64,000 nt of DNA. Source: Saccharopolyspora spinosa NRRL 18395. GTDB taxonomy: Bacteria; Actinomycetota; Actinomycetes; Mycobacteriales; Pseudonocardiaceae. The notes beneath the pieces were generated by a model. That model saw nothing but the letters and a program-made list of their open reading frames with translations. It did not search any database and had not been told where the DNA came from. Both the position numbers and the translations under genes were made by a program. The stretch lies in the NCBI RefSeq assembly GCF_000194155.1, contig NZ_GL877882.1:10233-74232 (forward strand), written 5' to 3'. How positions within the stretch are numbered: the first letter of the stretch is position 1; each line of letters opens with the position of its first letter. This document shows positions 36,425-44,471 of this stretch, in pieces.

Positions 36425-36476
36425 GGCGTGTTGCGACAGGCCCTGGAATCCAGGTGCCGAAAAGTGGTCAAAATTC

Positions 36477-36609
36477 GGCTCTGTCTCACTTTCCGTGAAA
36501 CCGCAACCGCGCCCTCGCGATTCGCTGTGCCTCACCTGCAACATCACGAGACATGACATCCGAACCGCAACAGGGACGATGTCTGCTTCACGGAAAGTGA
36601 GACAGAGCC
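36477..36609. mobile_element. 133-bp MITE with perfect 23-bp inverted repeats (ISL3-like ends)
   Basis: The left end GGCTCTGTCTCACTTTCCGT(GAA) at 36477-36499 is repeated perfectly as its reverse complement at 36587-36609. The flanks are CAAAATTC (36469-36476) and CAAAATTT (36610-36617), an 8-bp, AT-rich near-perfect target duplication. Ends starting GG and 8-bp duplications fit the ISL3 family. The 87-bp interior has no coding capacity, so it must have been moved in trans. Confidence 0.8.
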
Positions 36610-36744
36610 CAAAATTTCGTGCCGTTGACACCGCCCGGTGAAGGTGACTTATCTGCGACGGTTCGGCTGCCCGAAAAGCGGCTCACCCAAGGCTCATCTA
36701 CGAAGATCCCGGATACCCCCGACCCCGATATCGGAGCCGTAGGC

Positions 36745-37797
36745 CTATTGGATTCCGGAAACTTCGGGGTGCCTTGAGGGCTGGCTGGTGCTCTTGGGTG
36801 GGACCTGGAGGGGGCGGGTGGCGGGTACCTTGTAGCGAGGGCAGTCTAGGTGCCAGGTGTGGCTGCCGCCGATCCAGTGTTTGATGCAGTTGATGAACCG
36901 ATCAGTATCTGCGCGTTCGTCCTGCGCTAGCGCCTGGTAAAGGTCGGAGGCCAGGAGTTGTTGCTCGGTGGCCAGGAAGTTCTCAACGATGGAGTGAGCG
37001 ATCGACTCGGCCATCCGGGCGGCCTCCGGCCAGGTGCACTGTTCCTGGTAGGCGAGGACGATCACGATGTTGTCGGTGTTGCCCTCACTCCACTCATTGC
37101 GCGCGGAGACCAGGTCGTTACTGATGGAGATGAGGTCGACCGCGTCCCGGCGTAATCGCAGCATCGCCTCGGTGGCGTGGATGGCGGTGGGGACCTCGAA
37201 GCGTCCGGCTGCCTCGATCCAGTCGAACGTGGTCTCAGGCCCTGAGGTCTTGCGGCGCAGGTCGAAGTACTCCTCCAGTGTGGGGATGGTCTCGGTGGCG
37301 TTGTTGCGGGCTTCCTGGAGGTAGCCCTTGAAGGTGGCCCGCCAGTGGGCTTCGTGCCGTGCCCGCCATGCCGTGGAGGTGCGGGCGTGCAGCCTCTTGT
37401 TAAGCGTCCGCCACGCGTGAACCAGCGGGACGGCCACGGCCTCGGCAGGCTCACGGGAGGGGTCGGTCATGCCGTAGAAGTAGGCCTCCAGGACGTCCTC
37501 GGTCCACGGGAAACGCGCTTGGCGGTCGAGGGAGTCGTCCCACAGCCACGCCCACCCGACGCAGTCGGTGACTAAGTCGAGGTCCTCGCCGCTGGCCCAG
37601 GGGTAGACGTGCGCGATGAACAGAGGGAAGTCTGCGTGCTTGTAGGCGTACTCCGACTTGCGGTCTGGCCACAGACCGTGCTGGGCCACCCAACCGTAGT
37701 GTCGCTCTCGGGCCCGGTCCACATCCGGGCTGACCTCCGACGGGAAAGGCAGAACGAGGCGTACGCCGTCGATGCCGTAGTCGGTCTCGATGTGCAT
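36745..37797 (-). CDS. Class I terpene synthase (cyclase)
   Basis: The product has 350 residues; AGGAG lies seven bases before the ATG. It has all class I cyclase marks: the Asp-rich motif WLWDDSLD (D87, D88, D91), the NSE triad in NDLVSARNE (N227, S231, E235) and the C-terminal RY pair in CPRY (R321, Y322), plus DLRRKTSG upstream of the helix G break. The enzyme ionises a prenyl diphosphate with three Mg ions and cyclises it. The neighbouring prenyl synthase looks GGPP-type, so the substrate may be C20, but a C15 or C10 substrate cannot be excluded. It lies last in a reverse-strand cluster with Rieske oxygenases, which likely oxidise its product. Confidence 0.92.
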   Translation of the reverse strand: MHIETDYGIDGVRLVLPFPSEVSPDVDRARERHYGWVAQHGLWPDRKSEYAYKHADFPLFIAHVYPWASGEDLDLVTDCVGWAWLWDDSLDRQARFPWTEDVLEAYFYGMTDPSREPAEAVAVPLVHAWRTLNKRLHARTSTAWRARHEAHWRATFKGYLQEARNNATETIPTLEEYFDLRRKTSGPETTFDWIEAAGRFEVPTAIHATEAMLRLRRDAVDLISISNDLVSARNEWSEGNTDNIVIVLAYQEQCTWPEAARMAESIAHSIVENFLATEQQLLASDLYQALAQDERADTDRFINCIKHWIGGSHTWHLDCPRYKVPATRPLQVPPKSTSQPSRHPEVSGIQ

Positions 37798-37895
37798 AGG
37801 GTTACTCCTGGATATTCAGCGGAATGATGGGAGACCGTCACGTTCCGTTCGGTGGGAGCCCGGGGTGCGATCCCCCGGGCTCCCGCGTGCCAGCA

Positions 37896-38996
37896 TCAGC
37901 CGGTCTTGGGACGCGAGAGCACATCACCTCTGTCCTCAACTCCCGAGCGGGGCGATGGAGTTCTCAGGTTGGTCGGCGGATAGAACTTGCTCGCCCACTT
38001 GCGATACGCCCCGATAAGCCCGTCCTTGCGGGAAAGTTTCGGATGCTCCACGTACCTCTTGTGGTGCCAGATTGGGACGTCAGTCATGATGTCCCGCTTT
38101 AGAGCTTTGAAAATGCCCGCGCTGACAGCCCGCGCCGCCCCGCTGGAGGCCTGGGAGCGCAAGAAGTCAGGCAAGTTGCGGCCCCAGGTAACGCGTGAAC
38201 TCACGGCCAGGTGCAGACGAACACGCCAAGGGGCGATGGCGGTAGGTAGCACCCAGTTGACAGCATAGATGCCGAATTCGGGTAAGTCGGCGACGACGCA
38301 AGTGCCGCCCAGGCCGAAGGCTGTCGTGCTCACGACGTGCTGCCGTTGGCCGAGAAGTGGCAGTTGCCTATTGATCTTGCTCTCGAGGTGGTAGATCGGT
38401 CCGTCTTCTCGTGCTGGGGAGGCCTCGCCGATGAATTCGACTCCGTGGAGCGGCTCGATGTGCCAATAGTCGAAGGCGTTCTCGCCTACCTCCTGAGGAT
38501 GGCTCGCTAAGTCCGTTACTTGGTACACCGGAGCGTGGTCGCCGGTCAGGTCCATCTCCGGCAGTTGCCAGGAGGGAGCGTCGCCGTTGTGGTGATGCCA
38601 GGCCCAGACGATTCCGTAGGCTTCGGTGATCTCGACCAGGCTCAGGGACGCCTTGGGTGGCGGGCCGAAGGGCGTCCGAACGCATTTCCCATCCACATCG
38701 AAGCTGAATTTGTGGAAGGGGCAGACCAATTGTTCTCCATCGACTGTTCCCCCTGCGCCAAGATGCGCCCCGAGATGGGGGCAGTACGGGCGGGACGCCC
38801 GCAGTTTCCCGCTGCGGGTGCGATAGATGACGAGGTCTTCTCCCATGAAGGTGCGTGTTTGCACTACCCCAGGAAGCCATTCCGTGGAGAATCCCACACA
38901 GAACCAACCATTGGGGTACGGAAGCGGTGGTGGTGCGGGGCTGGCTACTTGCAGCTGGCTTTGTGATCCAGGTGGTGTGTAACTACGGATTTTCAT
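37896..38996 (-). CDS. Rieske non-haem iron oxygenase 1 (KshA/DAF-36-like)
   Basis: ATG 38996 (MKIRSYTPPG) is chosen over longer frames because GAGAGG precedes it and all three copies share it; the product has 366 residues. The Rieske [2Fe-2S] site is C72-P-H74 ... C92-P-F-H95 (CPHLGAHLG, CPFHKFSF). The mononuclear iron site is in ENAFDYWHIEPLHG (H179, H184, with D176 or N173 nearby). The C-terminal half is the START-like catalytic domain. Overall pattern (WFCVGFSTEW, G-GTVDGEQLVCPFHKF) is that of the KshA/cholesterol-desaturase-like group. It should hydroxylate or desaturate the terpene scaffold, using external ferredoxin and reductase that are not encoded nearby. Its ATG overlaps the stop of copy 2. 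Confidence 0.92.
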   Translation of the reverse strand: MKIRSYTPPGSQSQLQVASPAPPPLPYPNGWFCVGFSTEWLPGVVQTRTFMGEDLVIYRTRSGKLRASRPYCPHLGAHLGAGGTVDGEQLVCPFHKFSFDVDGKCVRTPFGPPPKASLSLVEITEAYGIVWAWHHHNGDAPSWQLPEMDLTGDHAPVYQVTDLASHPQEVGENAFDYWHIEPLHGVEFIGEASPAREDGPIYHLESKINRQLPLLGQRQHVVSTTAFGLGGTCVVADLPEFGIYAVNWVLPTAIAPWRVRLHLAVSSRVTWGRNLPDFLRSQASSGAARAVSAGIFKALKRDIMTDVPIWHHKRYVEHPKLSRKDGLIGAYRKWASKFYPPTNLRTPSPRSGVEDRGDVLSRPKTG

Positions 38997-40102
38997 TTGC
39001 ACCTCTCTAGATCGCCATTCGGCAGGCTGGGCCGGTGCGCGACGAGCGGGGTACCGGCTGTGCCCCGGCTGGTCGGCGGATAGAACTTGCTCGCCCACTT
39101 GCGGTACGCCCCGATAAGCCCGTCCTTGCGGGAAAGTTTCGGACGCTCTACATACTTCTTGTGGTGCCAGATCGGGAAGTCACGCCTGACGTCCTGCTCT
39201 AGAGCTACGAGCATGCCGGAGCTGACGGCCCGCGCCGCCCCGCTGGAGGCCTGGGAGCGCAAGAAGGCCGGTAAGTGACGGCCCCAGGTAACCCGTGAAC
39301 TGACAGCTAGGTACACACGAACACGCCAAGGGGTGATGGGGGTAGCTAGCACCCAATTGACAGAACGGACGCCAAGTTGTGCCAGGTCCATGATGACGGA
39401 AATGCCGCCCAGACCGATGACATTCCCGCTTATTAGGTGCTGCCGATCGCCGAGAAGTGGCAGCCGTCGATTGATCTTGCTCTCGAGGTGGTAGAACGGT
39501 CCGTCTTCTCGTGATGGGGAGGCCTCGCCGAGGAATTCGACTCCGTGGAGAGGCTGGAGGTGCCCATAGTCGAAGAAGTTCTCGCATACATCCTGAGGAT
39601 GGCCCGCCATGTCTGTCCCTCGGAACACCGGGGCGTGGTCGCCGGTCAGGTCCAGGTCCAGGTCCTGCAGTTGCCAGGAGGGAGCGTCGCCGTTGTGGTG
39701 ATGCCAGGCCCAGACGATTCCGTAGGCTTCGGTGATCTCGACCAGGCTCAGGGACGCCTTGGGTGGCGGGCCGAAGGGCGTCCGAACGCATTTCCCATCC
39801 ACATCGAAGCTGAATTTGTGGAAGGGGCAGACCAATTGTTCTCCATCGACTGTTCCCCCTGCGCCAAGATGCGCCCCGAGATGGGGGCAGTACGGGCGGG
39901 ACGCCCGCAGTTTCCCGCTGCGGGTGCGATAGATGACGAGGTCTTCTCCCATGAAGGTGCGTGTTTGCACTGCCCCAGGAAGCCATTCCGTGGAGAATCC
40001 CACACAGAACCAACCATCGGGGTACGGAAGCGGAGGTGATGCGGGGCTGGCTTCTTGCGGCTGGTTTTGTGATCCAGGTGGTGTGTAACTACGGATTTTC
40101 AT
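38993..40102 (-). CDS. Rieske non-haem iron oxygenase 2 (tandem paralogue)
   Basis: The start is ATG 40102, with the same leader (CTAGAGAGGTGCAA) and N-terminus (MKIRSYTPPGSQNQPQ) as copy 1; the product has 369 residues. The Rieske ligands are intact (CPHLGAHLG, CPFHKFSFD) and the catalytic segment is ENFFDYGHLQPLHG. DNA is nearly identical to copy 1 over the first ~135 codons, then diverges to moderate similarity in the catalytic domain, which would suit a new position specificity. The C-terminal tail, TSRGTAGTPLVAHRPSL, replaces that of copy 1. The stop overlaps the ATG of copy 1, so the pair is translationally coupled. Confidence 0.92.
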   Translation of the reverse strand: MKIRSYTPPGSQNQPQEASPASPPLPYPDGWFCVGFSTEWLPGAVQTRTFMGEDLVIYRTRSGKLRASRPYCPHLGAHLGAGGTVDGEQLVCPFHKFSFDVDGKCVRTPFGPPPKASLSLVEITEAYGIVWAWHHHNGDAPSWQLQDLDLDLTGDHAPVFRGTDMAGHPQDVCENFFDYGHLQPLHGVEFLGEASPSREDGPFYHLESKINRRLPLLGDRQHLISGNVIGLGGISVIMDLAQLGVRSVNWVLATPITPWRVRVYLAVSSRVTWGRHLPAFLRSQASSGAARAVSSGMLVALEQDVRRDFPIWHHKKYVERPKLSRKDGLIGAYRKWASKFYPPTSRGTAGTPLVAHRPSLPNGDLERCK

Positions 40103-41150
40103 TTGCACCTCTCTAGATCGCCATTCGGCAGGCTGGGCCGGTGCGCGACGAGCGGGGTACCGGCTGTGCCCCGGCTGGTCGGCGGATAGAACTTGCTCGC
40201 CCACTTGCGAAATGCCCCGATAAGCCCGTCCTTGTGGGAAAGTTTCGGATGCACCAGATGCTTCTTGTGGTGCCAGATTGGGAAGTCACGCCCGATGTCC
40301 TGCTGTAGAGCTACGAGCATGCCGGAGCTGACGGCCCGCGCCGCCCCGCTGGAGGCTTGGGAGCGCAGGACGGCAGGGAAGTGACGGCCCCAGGTAACAT
40401 GTGAACTAACGGCCAGGTGCAAACGAATGCGCCAAGGGGCGATGGGGGTAGCTAGCACCCAGTTGACAGAACGGACGCCAACTTGGGCTAGGTCCACGAC
40501 GACGCAAATGCCGCCCAGGCCGATGACCTTCCCGCTCACGAGGTGCTGCAGATTGCCGAGAAGCGGCATTCGCCGATTGAGCTTGATGTTTATGTCGTAA
40601 AACGGTCCGTCTGCTCGCGGTGGGGAGACCTCGCCGAGGAATTCGACTCCGTGGAGCGGCTGGATGTGCCCATAGTCGAAGGAGTTCTCGCATACCTCCT
40701 GAGGATGGCCCGCCATGTCCGTTGCTCGGTACACCGGAGCGTGGTCGCTGGGCAGGTCCAGGTCCGGCAGTTGCCAGGAGGGAGCGTCGCCGTTGTGGTG
40801 ATGCCAGGCCCAGACGATTCCGTAGGCTTCGGTGATCTCGACCAGGCTCAGGGATGCCCTGGGAGGCGGGCCGAAGGGCGTCCGGACGCACTTCCCGTCC
40901 ACATCGAAGCTGAATTTGTGGAACCGAGATGGGGGCAGTACGGGCGGGATGCCCGCAGTTTCCCGCTGCGGGTGCGATAGATGACGAGGTCTTCTCCCAT
41001 GAAGGGGCGTGTTTGCACTACCCCAGGAAGCCATTCTGTGGAGAATCCCACGCAGAACCAACCATTGGGGTACGGAAGCGGTGGCGGTGCGGGGCTGGCT
41101 TCTTGCGGTTGGTTTTGTGATCCAGGTGGCGTGTAACTACGGATTTTCAT
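40099..41150 (-). pseudogene. Rieske oxygenase 3, inactivated by a 52-bp deletion
   Basis: The start ATG at 41150 and the first ~75 codons match copies 1 and 2 (through CPHLG), but a 52-bp stretch present in the others is missing at 40923/40924. The deletion removes the second half of the Rieske cluster (A-H-L-G through the C of CPFH) and shifts the frame; translation then runs into TNSASMWTGS and stops. Beyond the junction the old frame is intact to the stop at 40099, with FHKFSFDVDGKCVR and the iron site ENSFDYGHIQPLHG. An open frame of 320 codons over the 3' part has a non-homologous N-terminus and cannot bind a Rieske cluster. The deletion looks recent because the remainder is undamaged. 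Confidence 0.85.
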
Positions 41151-41309
41151 TTCCACCTCTCTAGATCGCCATGCGGCAGGCTGGACCGGTGCGCAACGAG
41201 CGGGGTACCGGCTGTGCCCCCATACAGAACGAGCGCGGGGAGATCGGCAGTACTGTCCACGGTCGCGGGGTGCGAGACGAGGTCTCCACCACGTAATGGC
41301 TACGGCCAG

Positions 41310-41760
41310 CAACCGCCTTTCGTTGTCGACTCAGGCCTCCGGGGAGCGCACCGGCCGCCAGCGTATTTCCATCCGGGCCGGATTACCAGGTGCGCTTCCC
41401 GCACCCATGTCGGGCACTGGTCAGGCGTTCGGCGTAAACGGTCGCGGGGCCGCCTGACTTCGTCGGGTTCCTCTCCGGAGAGCAGTCCGGCCGTGACAGG
41501 AACGACGGTGGTTGTCCGCTGCGACTGTCGCTTGTGGAGAGGCGAGCAGGTTGGCGGACCAGCGGGGTGGTTGCGGTGTCCGAAATTCGACGCGACGACG
41601 GCGAACGAATCGCCGGGTGGCTTGTGGAACAGCGGAGTGGACCGCAGGGTGCCCGGTGCGGTGGCCGGTGGTGGTGAGCAGCAGGATGCCGGCTCCGGTG
41701 GTGCCTCCGACGCTGAAGCGGCCATCGTCAAGGCAGGTAGGTAACACTCGCTCTTGTTGC
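41310..41760 (-). pseudogene. Deazaflavin (F420)-dependent nitroreductase-family pseudogene
   Basis: Three reverse frames together encode the family pattern: GGTTGAGILLLTTTGHRTGH, then FAVVASNFGHRNHPA, then SANLLASPQATVAADNHR. In the family these are the LLTTxGRxSG strand, the VVASxGGxxxHPxWYxNLxAxP loop and the following strand. At least two frameshifts separate them and the C-terminal part is scrambled. The intact gene would have been a small F420-dependent reductase, plausible as a tailoring enzyme of the terpenoid cluster. Confidence 0.7.
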
Positions 41761-41860
41761 TTTCCAAAAGGTGACCCCTGGCCATGACCCTCCTTTCACG
41801 AGGTTGACTGTGCGACGCTTCGGATGGCACTCCAGCACTTGCGGCGTCCGGAGGGTGTCG

Positions 41861-42946
41861 TCATCGGGTGCGCGTGGTCGCGGCGTGGGCCATCGCGCGC
41901 AGGTTGACTTTCGCGTCGGCCGTGATCGGGGCGTTGTCCAGTGCGGTCAGTGCGGCGGCGGTCCGTTGGGTGATCATGGTTTCGACCATTGCGCGGGCTC
42001 CGCAGTCGGTGATGATCTCGCGTAGGGTAGCGGCGCCGTCGGCGTCGAGGCCGGGGTTGCCGTACAACTTCTCCAGCTGTTCGGCCTGGGTAGGGCTGGC
42101 TTGCTGTCGAGTCAGTGCGATGAGCACGGTGGGTTTGCCCTCACGTAGATCCCCTGTGGTGGACTTGCCGGTGGTGGCCGGATCGCCGAAGACCCCGAGG
42201 ATGTCGTCGCGCAACTGGAACGCCTCACCGAGCGGGAGTGCGAAGTCGGTGTAGGCCCCCAACACCGCCGGGCTCGCGCCGGCCAGAACGGCGCCCAGGT
42301 GCAGCGGACGTTCGACGGTGTACCTGCCGGACTTGAGCTGGATGACGCGCAGCGCCTCACGCACGCCACCGTTGTGGCCGAGCAAGTCCAGGTACTGACC
42401 GAGCACGAGCTCGGTGCGGGTCTGGTGCAGCAGGTCACGGGCCCGGCGCCAGCGATCGGTGGGAATGGCACAGGAGTCGACGAGTGCGTCCGACCACACC
42501 AGACACAGGTCGCCGGCCAGGATCGCCAATGCCAGGCCCGCGTGTTCGGGGATGCCCGGCCACTGGGTGCGCCAGTGCAGGTCGGCCAGTTCCCGGTGCA
42601 GCGTCGGGCGACCTCGGCGGGTGTCGCTGGAGTCCATGATGTCGTCGTGGATCAACGCGAAGGCGTGGAAGATCTCCAGCGAGGCTGCCGCACGAATAAC
42701 GGCTTGCTCGACGGCTTCGGAGCGCTGGTCTTCGGCGCCGAGCCAGCCCCAGTAGCAGAAGAGTGGGCGTAGCCTTTTCCCCTTGCTCAGGACGAACTCC
42801 TGGACCTTCAGGAACACCTCGTTGATCGGTTCCTGTTCCCGGAACTGCGCGCCGGCTTGATCGAGGAAGGCCGCCAGCAAGCGGTTGATGCGCTCACGTG
42901 GTTCGGTGTGGTCTACCAACTGGCCTACTGTGCTGCTCTCGGGCAC
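41861..42946 (-). CDS. Polyprenyl diphosphate synthase, probably geranylgeranyl type
   Basis: GTG 42946 is preferred, with GGGAG six bases upstream (361 residues); an ATG at 43063 would add 39 Pro-rich residues. The two Asp-rich motifs are HDDIMD (D101, D102, D105) and RDDILGVFGD (D247, D248), with the GKRLRP substrate loop at residues 56-61 and GDLREGKPT after the second motif. The first motif has no two-residue insertion and Phe96 is the only aromatic just before it (position -5), the pattern of type I GGPP synthases. It should supply C20 diphosphate to the terpene cyclase in the same strand and cluster. Confidence 0.9.
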   Translation of the reverse strand: MPESSTVGQLVDHTEPRERINRLLAAFLDQAGAQFREQEPINEVFLKVQEFVLSKGKRLRPLFCYWGWLGAEDQRSEAVEQAVIRAAASLEIFHAFALIHDDIMDSSDTRRGRPTLHRELADLHWRTQWPGIPEHAGLALAILAGDLCLVWSDALVDSCAIPTDRWRRARDLLHQTRTELVLGQYLDLLGHNGGVREALRVIQLKSGRYTVERPLHLGAVLAGASPAVLGAYTDFALPLGEAFQLRDDILGVFGDPATTGKSTTGDLREGKPTVLIALTRQQASPTQAEQLEKLYGNPGLDADGAATLREIITDCGARAMVETMITQRTAAALTALDNAPITADAKVNLRAMAHAATTRTR

Positions 42947-43382
42947 GCTCGGCTCCCAAATCGGTCTGTTGTCACCTGTAGGGTGTGGTCGAAGCGGGGT
43001 TGGTGGGTGCGCATTCGGTAGTGCGGCGCTTCGGCTACGGTGCGCGTCCGACCGAACGTCCATTGTGGACTCGATTCAGATCACGTGTGCCGCCCACCTG
43101 CGTGGGATCTCCCTCTGATGCGCGGCATGGTGGTTACTCGCCGCTTCCCGGCTGTCCAATGGTGGTGTGTAGTGGCATTGGCAGATGGGAAAGTGCGGGT
43201 CTTGTTGGCGGTGGTGATCTCCTGCGCCTCACCTTAGCCGCACTCGGCCAGGTGGTCCAGAGCCTGCATCACCAGGTGGTCCAGCACTTGGGAGTCAATC
43301 CGGAGGTGTTTGCGGTGCTGGTCGCGTCAGGATGATCAGGGGCGGCGGGCCTCGCGCGAGCGGGCGGCGGCGGGGGCCATCC
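42947..43382. other. Gene-poor stretch upstream of the prenyl synthase
   Basis: No convincing gene. It should carry the promoter of the terpenoid cluster on the reverse strand. I cannot assign its hexamers with confidence. Short forward frames have no family features. Confidence 0.35.
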
Positions 43383-43510
43383 TGTCATGGATTCGGCTGG
43401 GGTCTTGTCACCGAGCACGATGCGGGGTCGGGTGTTGAGCTCGCGGGCGACCCTCTACGAGATCGCGTGCGGTGTGGACGGACAGGTCGGTGCCCAGGGC
43501 GTGTGCAAGG
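43383..43510 (-). pseudogene. Second IS30-family transposase C-terminal remnant
   Basis: Reverse-strand frames give ALGTDLSVHTARDLV, then VARELNTRPRIVLGDKTPAE followed by SMTG. This is the end of IS30 transposases (GTDLSVHTxxDLxxVAxELNxRPRxxLxxxTPAE). A frameshift separates the halves. The sequence differs from the relic at 36080, so it is a separate old insertion. Confidence 0.7.
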
Positions 43511-43944
43511 TTGATCTGTGGGCTGCGGGGGGTCTCTGATCAGGCAGGACGCAGGACGAGGGCGCGACTTCGATGGGAGATCATCGGGTGTTGAGTCCAT
43601 GATGGCGTACCCGAAAGCTGCGCTCGTGTCTTTATCTTTCCCGGTCCCGGCTGCGTTGAATCAACCCGCCCGCACCGTCGAGTCGCTGCGGGGCCGTATC
43701 GACGGCCTGTGGCAGGCCTTGGATGGGGGCGAGTACGGCGATGCTACCAATCCATTACGCATTACTAGTGCCACTTACTATAGTCGAGCTAATTTTAGCT
43801 TTATCCAGATAAATGGCACGTGTTGAAGCTGTACCTTGATTTTATGTATGCCATACCAATCGTGGTTCCAAAGTTGTTTACGCGAGTGGGGCATTTTTCG
43901 GCGATCGGGGAACTCGCGTGAACGGAAGGGAAAGGGGACCAGCG
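43511..43944. other. Non-coding stretch
   Basis: No gene is supported. The region 43740-43880 is AT-richer than its surroundings (CTATAGTCGAGCTAATTTTA), as in promoters or recently acquired DNA. A 14-residue stretch on the forward strand (43640-43740) could be part of a decayed frame; I do not recognise it. Confidence 0.35.
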
Positions 43945-44121
43945 ATGCCCACGCCTGCAGAGCGTACGTCGCGTTCCGGTCGTGACAAGCCACCTGAGGC
44001 TTCCATCGAAGGGACCTCAACAGCTGCCCGAAGCACCAAGGTCACGGTAAACATCAACGCCGAGACCGAACAAGCACTGCGCATGGTGGCCGACCGCGAA
44101 GGGGTCACAACGCGGCCGTGA
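43945..44121 (+). pseudogene. Truncated ribbon-helix-helix (CopG-like) protein
   Basis: ATG 43945 follows an AAGGGAAAGGGG leader. The 58-residue product has a disordered start and then STKVTVNINAETEQALRMVA followed by DREGVT. This is the beta strand and first helix of small actinobacterial RHH proteins (KVTVNLxxExxxALRxxAxRxGVSxTEALRRAI). It stops at TTRP before the second helix, so the DNA-binding dimer could not form. A frameshift of the end is the likely cause. Confidence 0.55.
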
Positions 44122-44471
44122 CGCAGAGCTAAAAGCCGGTCACGGCCGTTGTCCATCCGATGCGGAGCCGGAGGCCGGTCCGGCAGAGCCGGGTTGATGG
44201 GCACTGAACTGGTCAGCGGCATTGCCGGGCTCGGTGAAGGTGGGTGGGCGCAGACTAGTTTTGCCTCCGCTGTCTGAGCAGTGGCCTGTTCATGTGCGGC
44301 GATGGCCTGCTGTGTTTCCGCTGTCGGCGACGAGATCACACAAACCCAAAGTCGTCGGCCAGCCTGCGCAGTGGGGTGCGGGGACTCCCTGCTGTGGTGT
44401 CCTTCGGCGCGAGAGTGCTCAGATCGCGCTCGTTACGCTGTTTGCAGGTCTGCTTGGGCAAGGGTGGTGTA

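Larger units (their letters stand above)
38660..41220 (-). repeat. Near-identical DNA shared by the three Rieske copies
   Basis: Blocks of almost identical DNA recur with a ~1.1-kb period: the 5' halves of copies 1, 2 and 3 (38660-39080, 39766-40180, 40840-41220) including leaders and the upstream CGGCAGGCTGGGCCGGTGCG-type segment. The 3' halves differ much more. This pattern suggests tandem duplication with later gene conversion or purifying exchange of the Rieske half. Confidence 0.75.
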
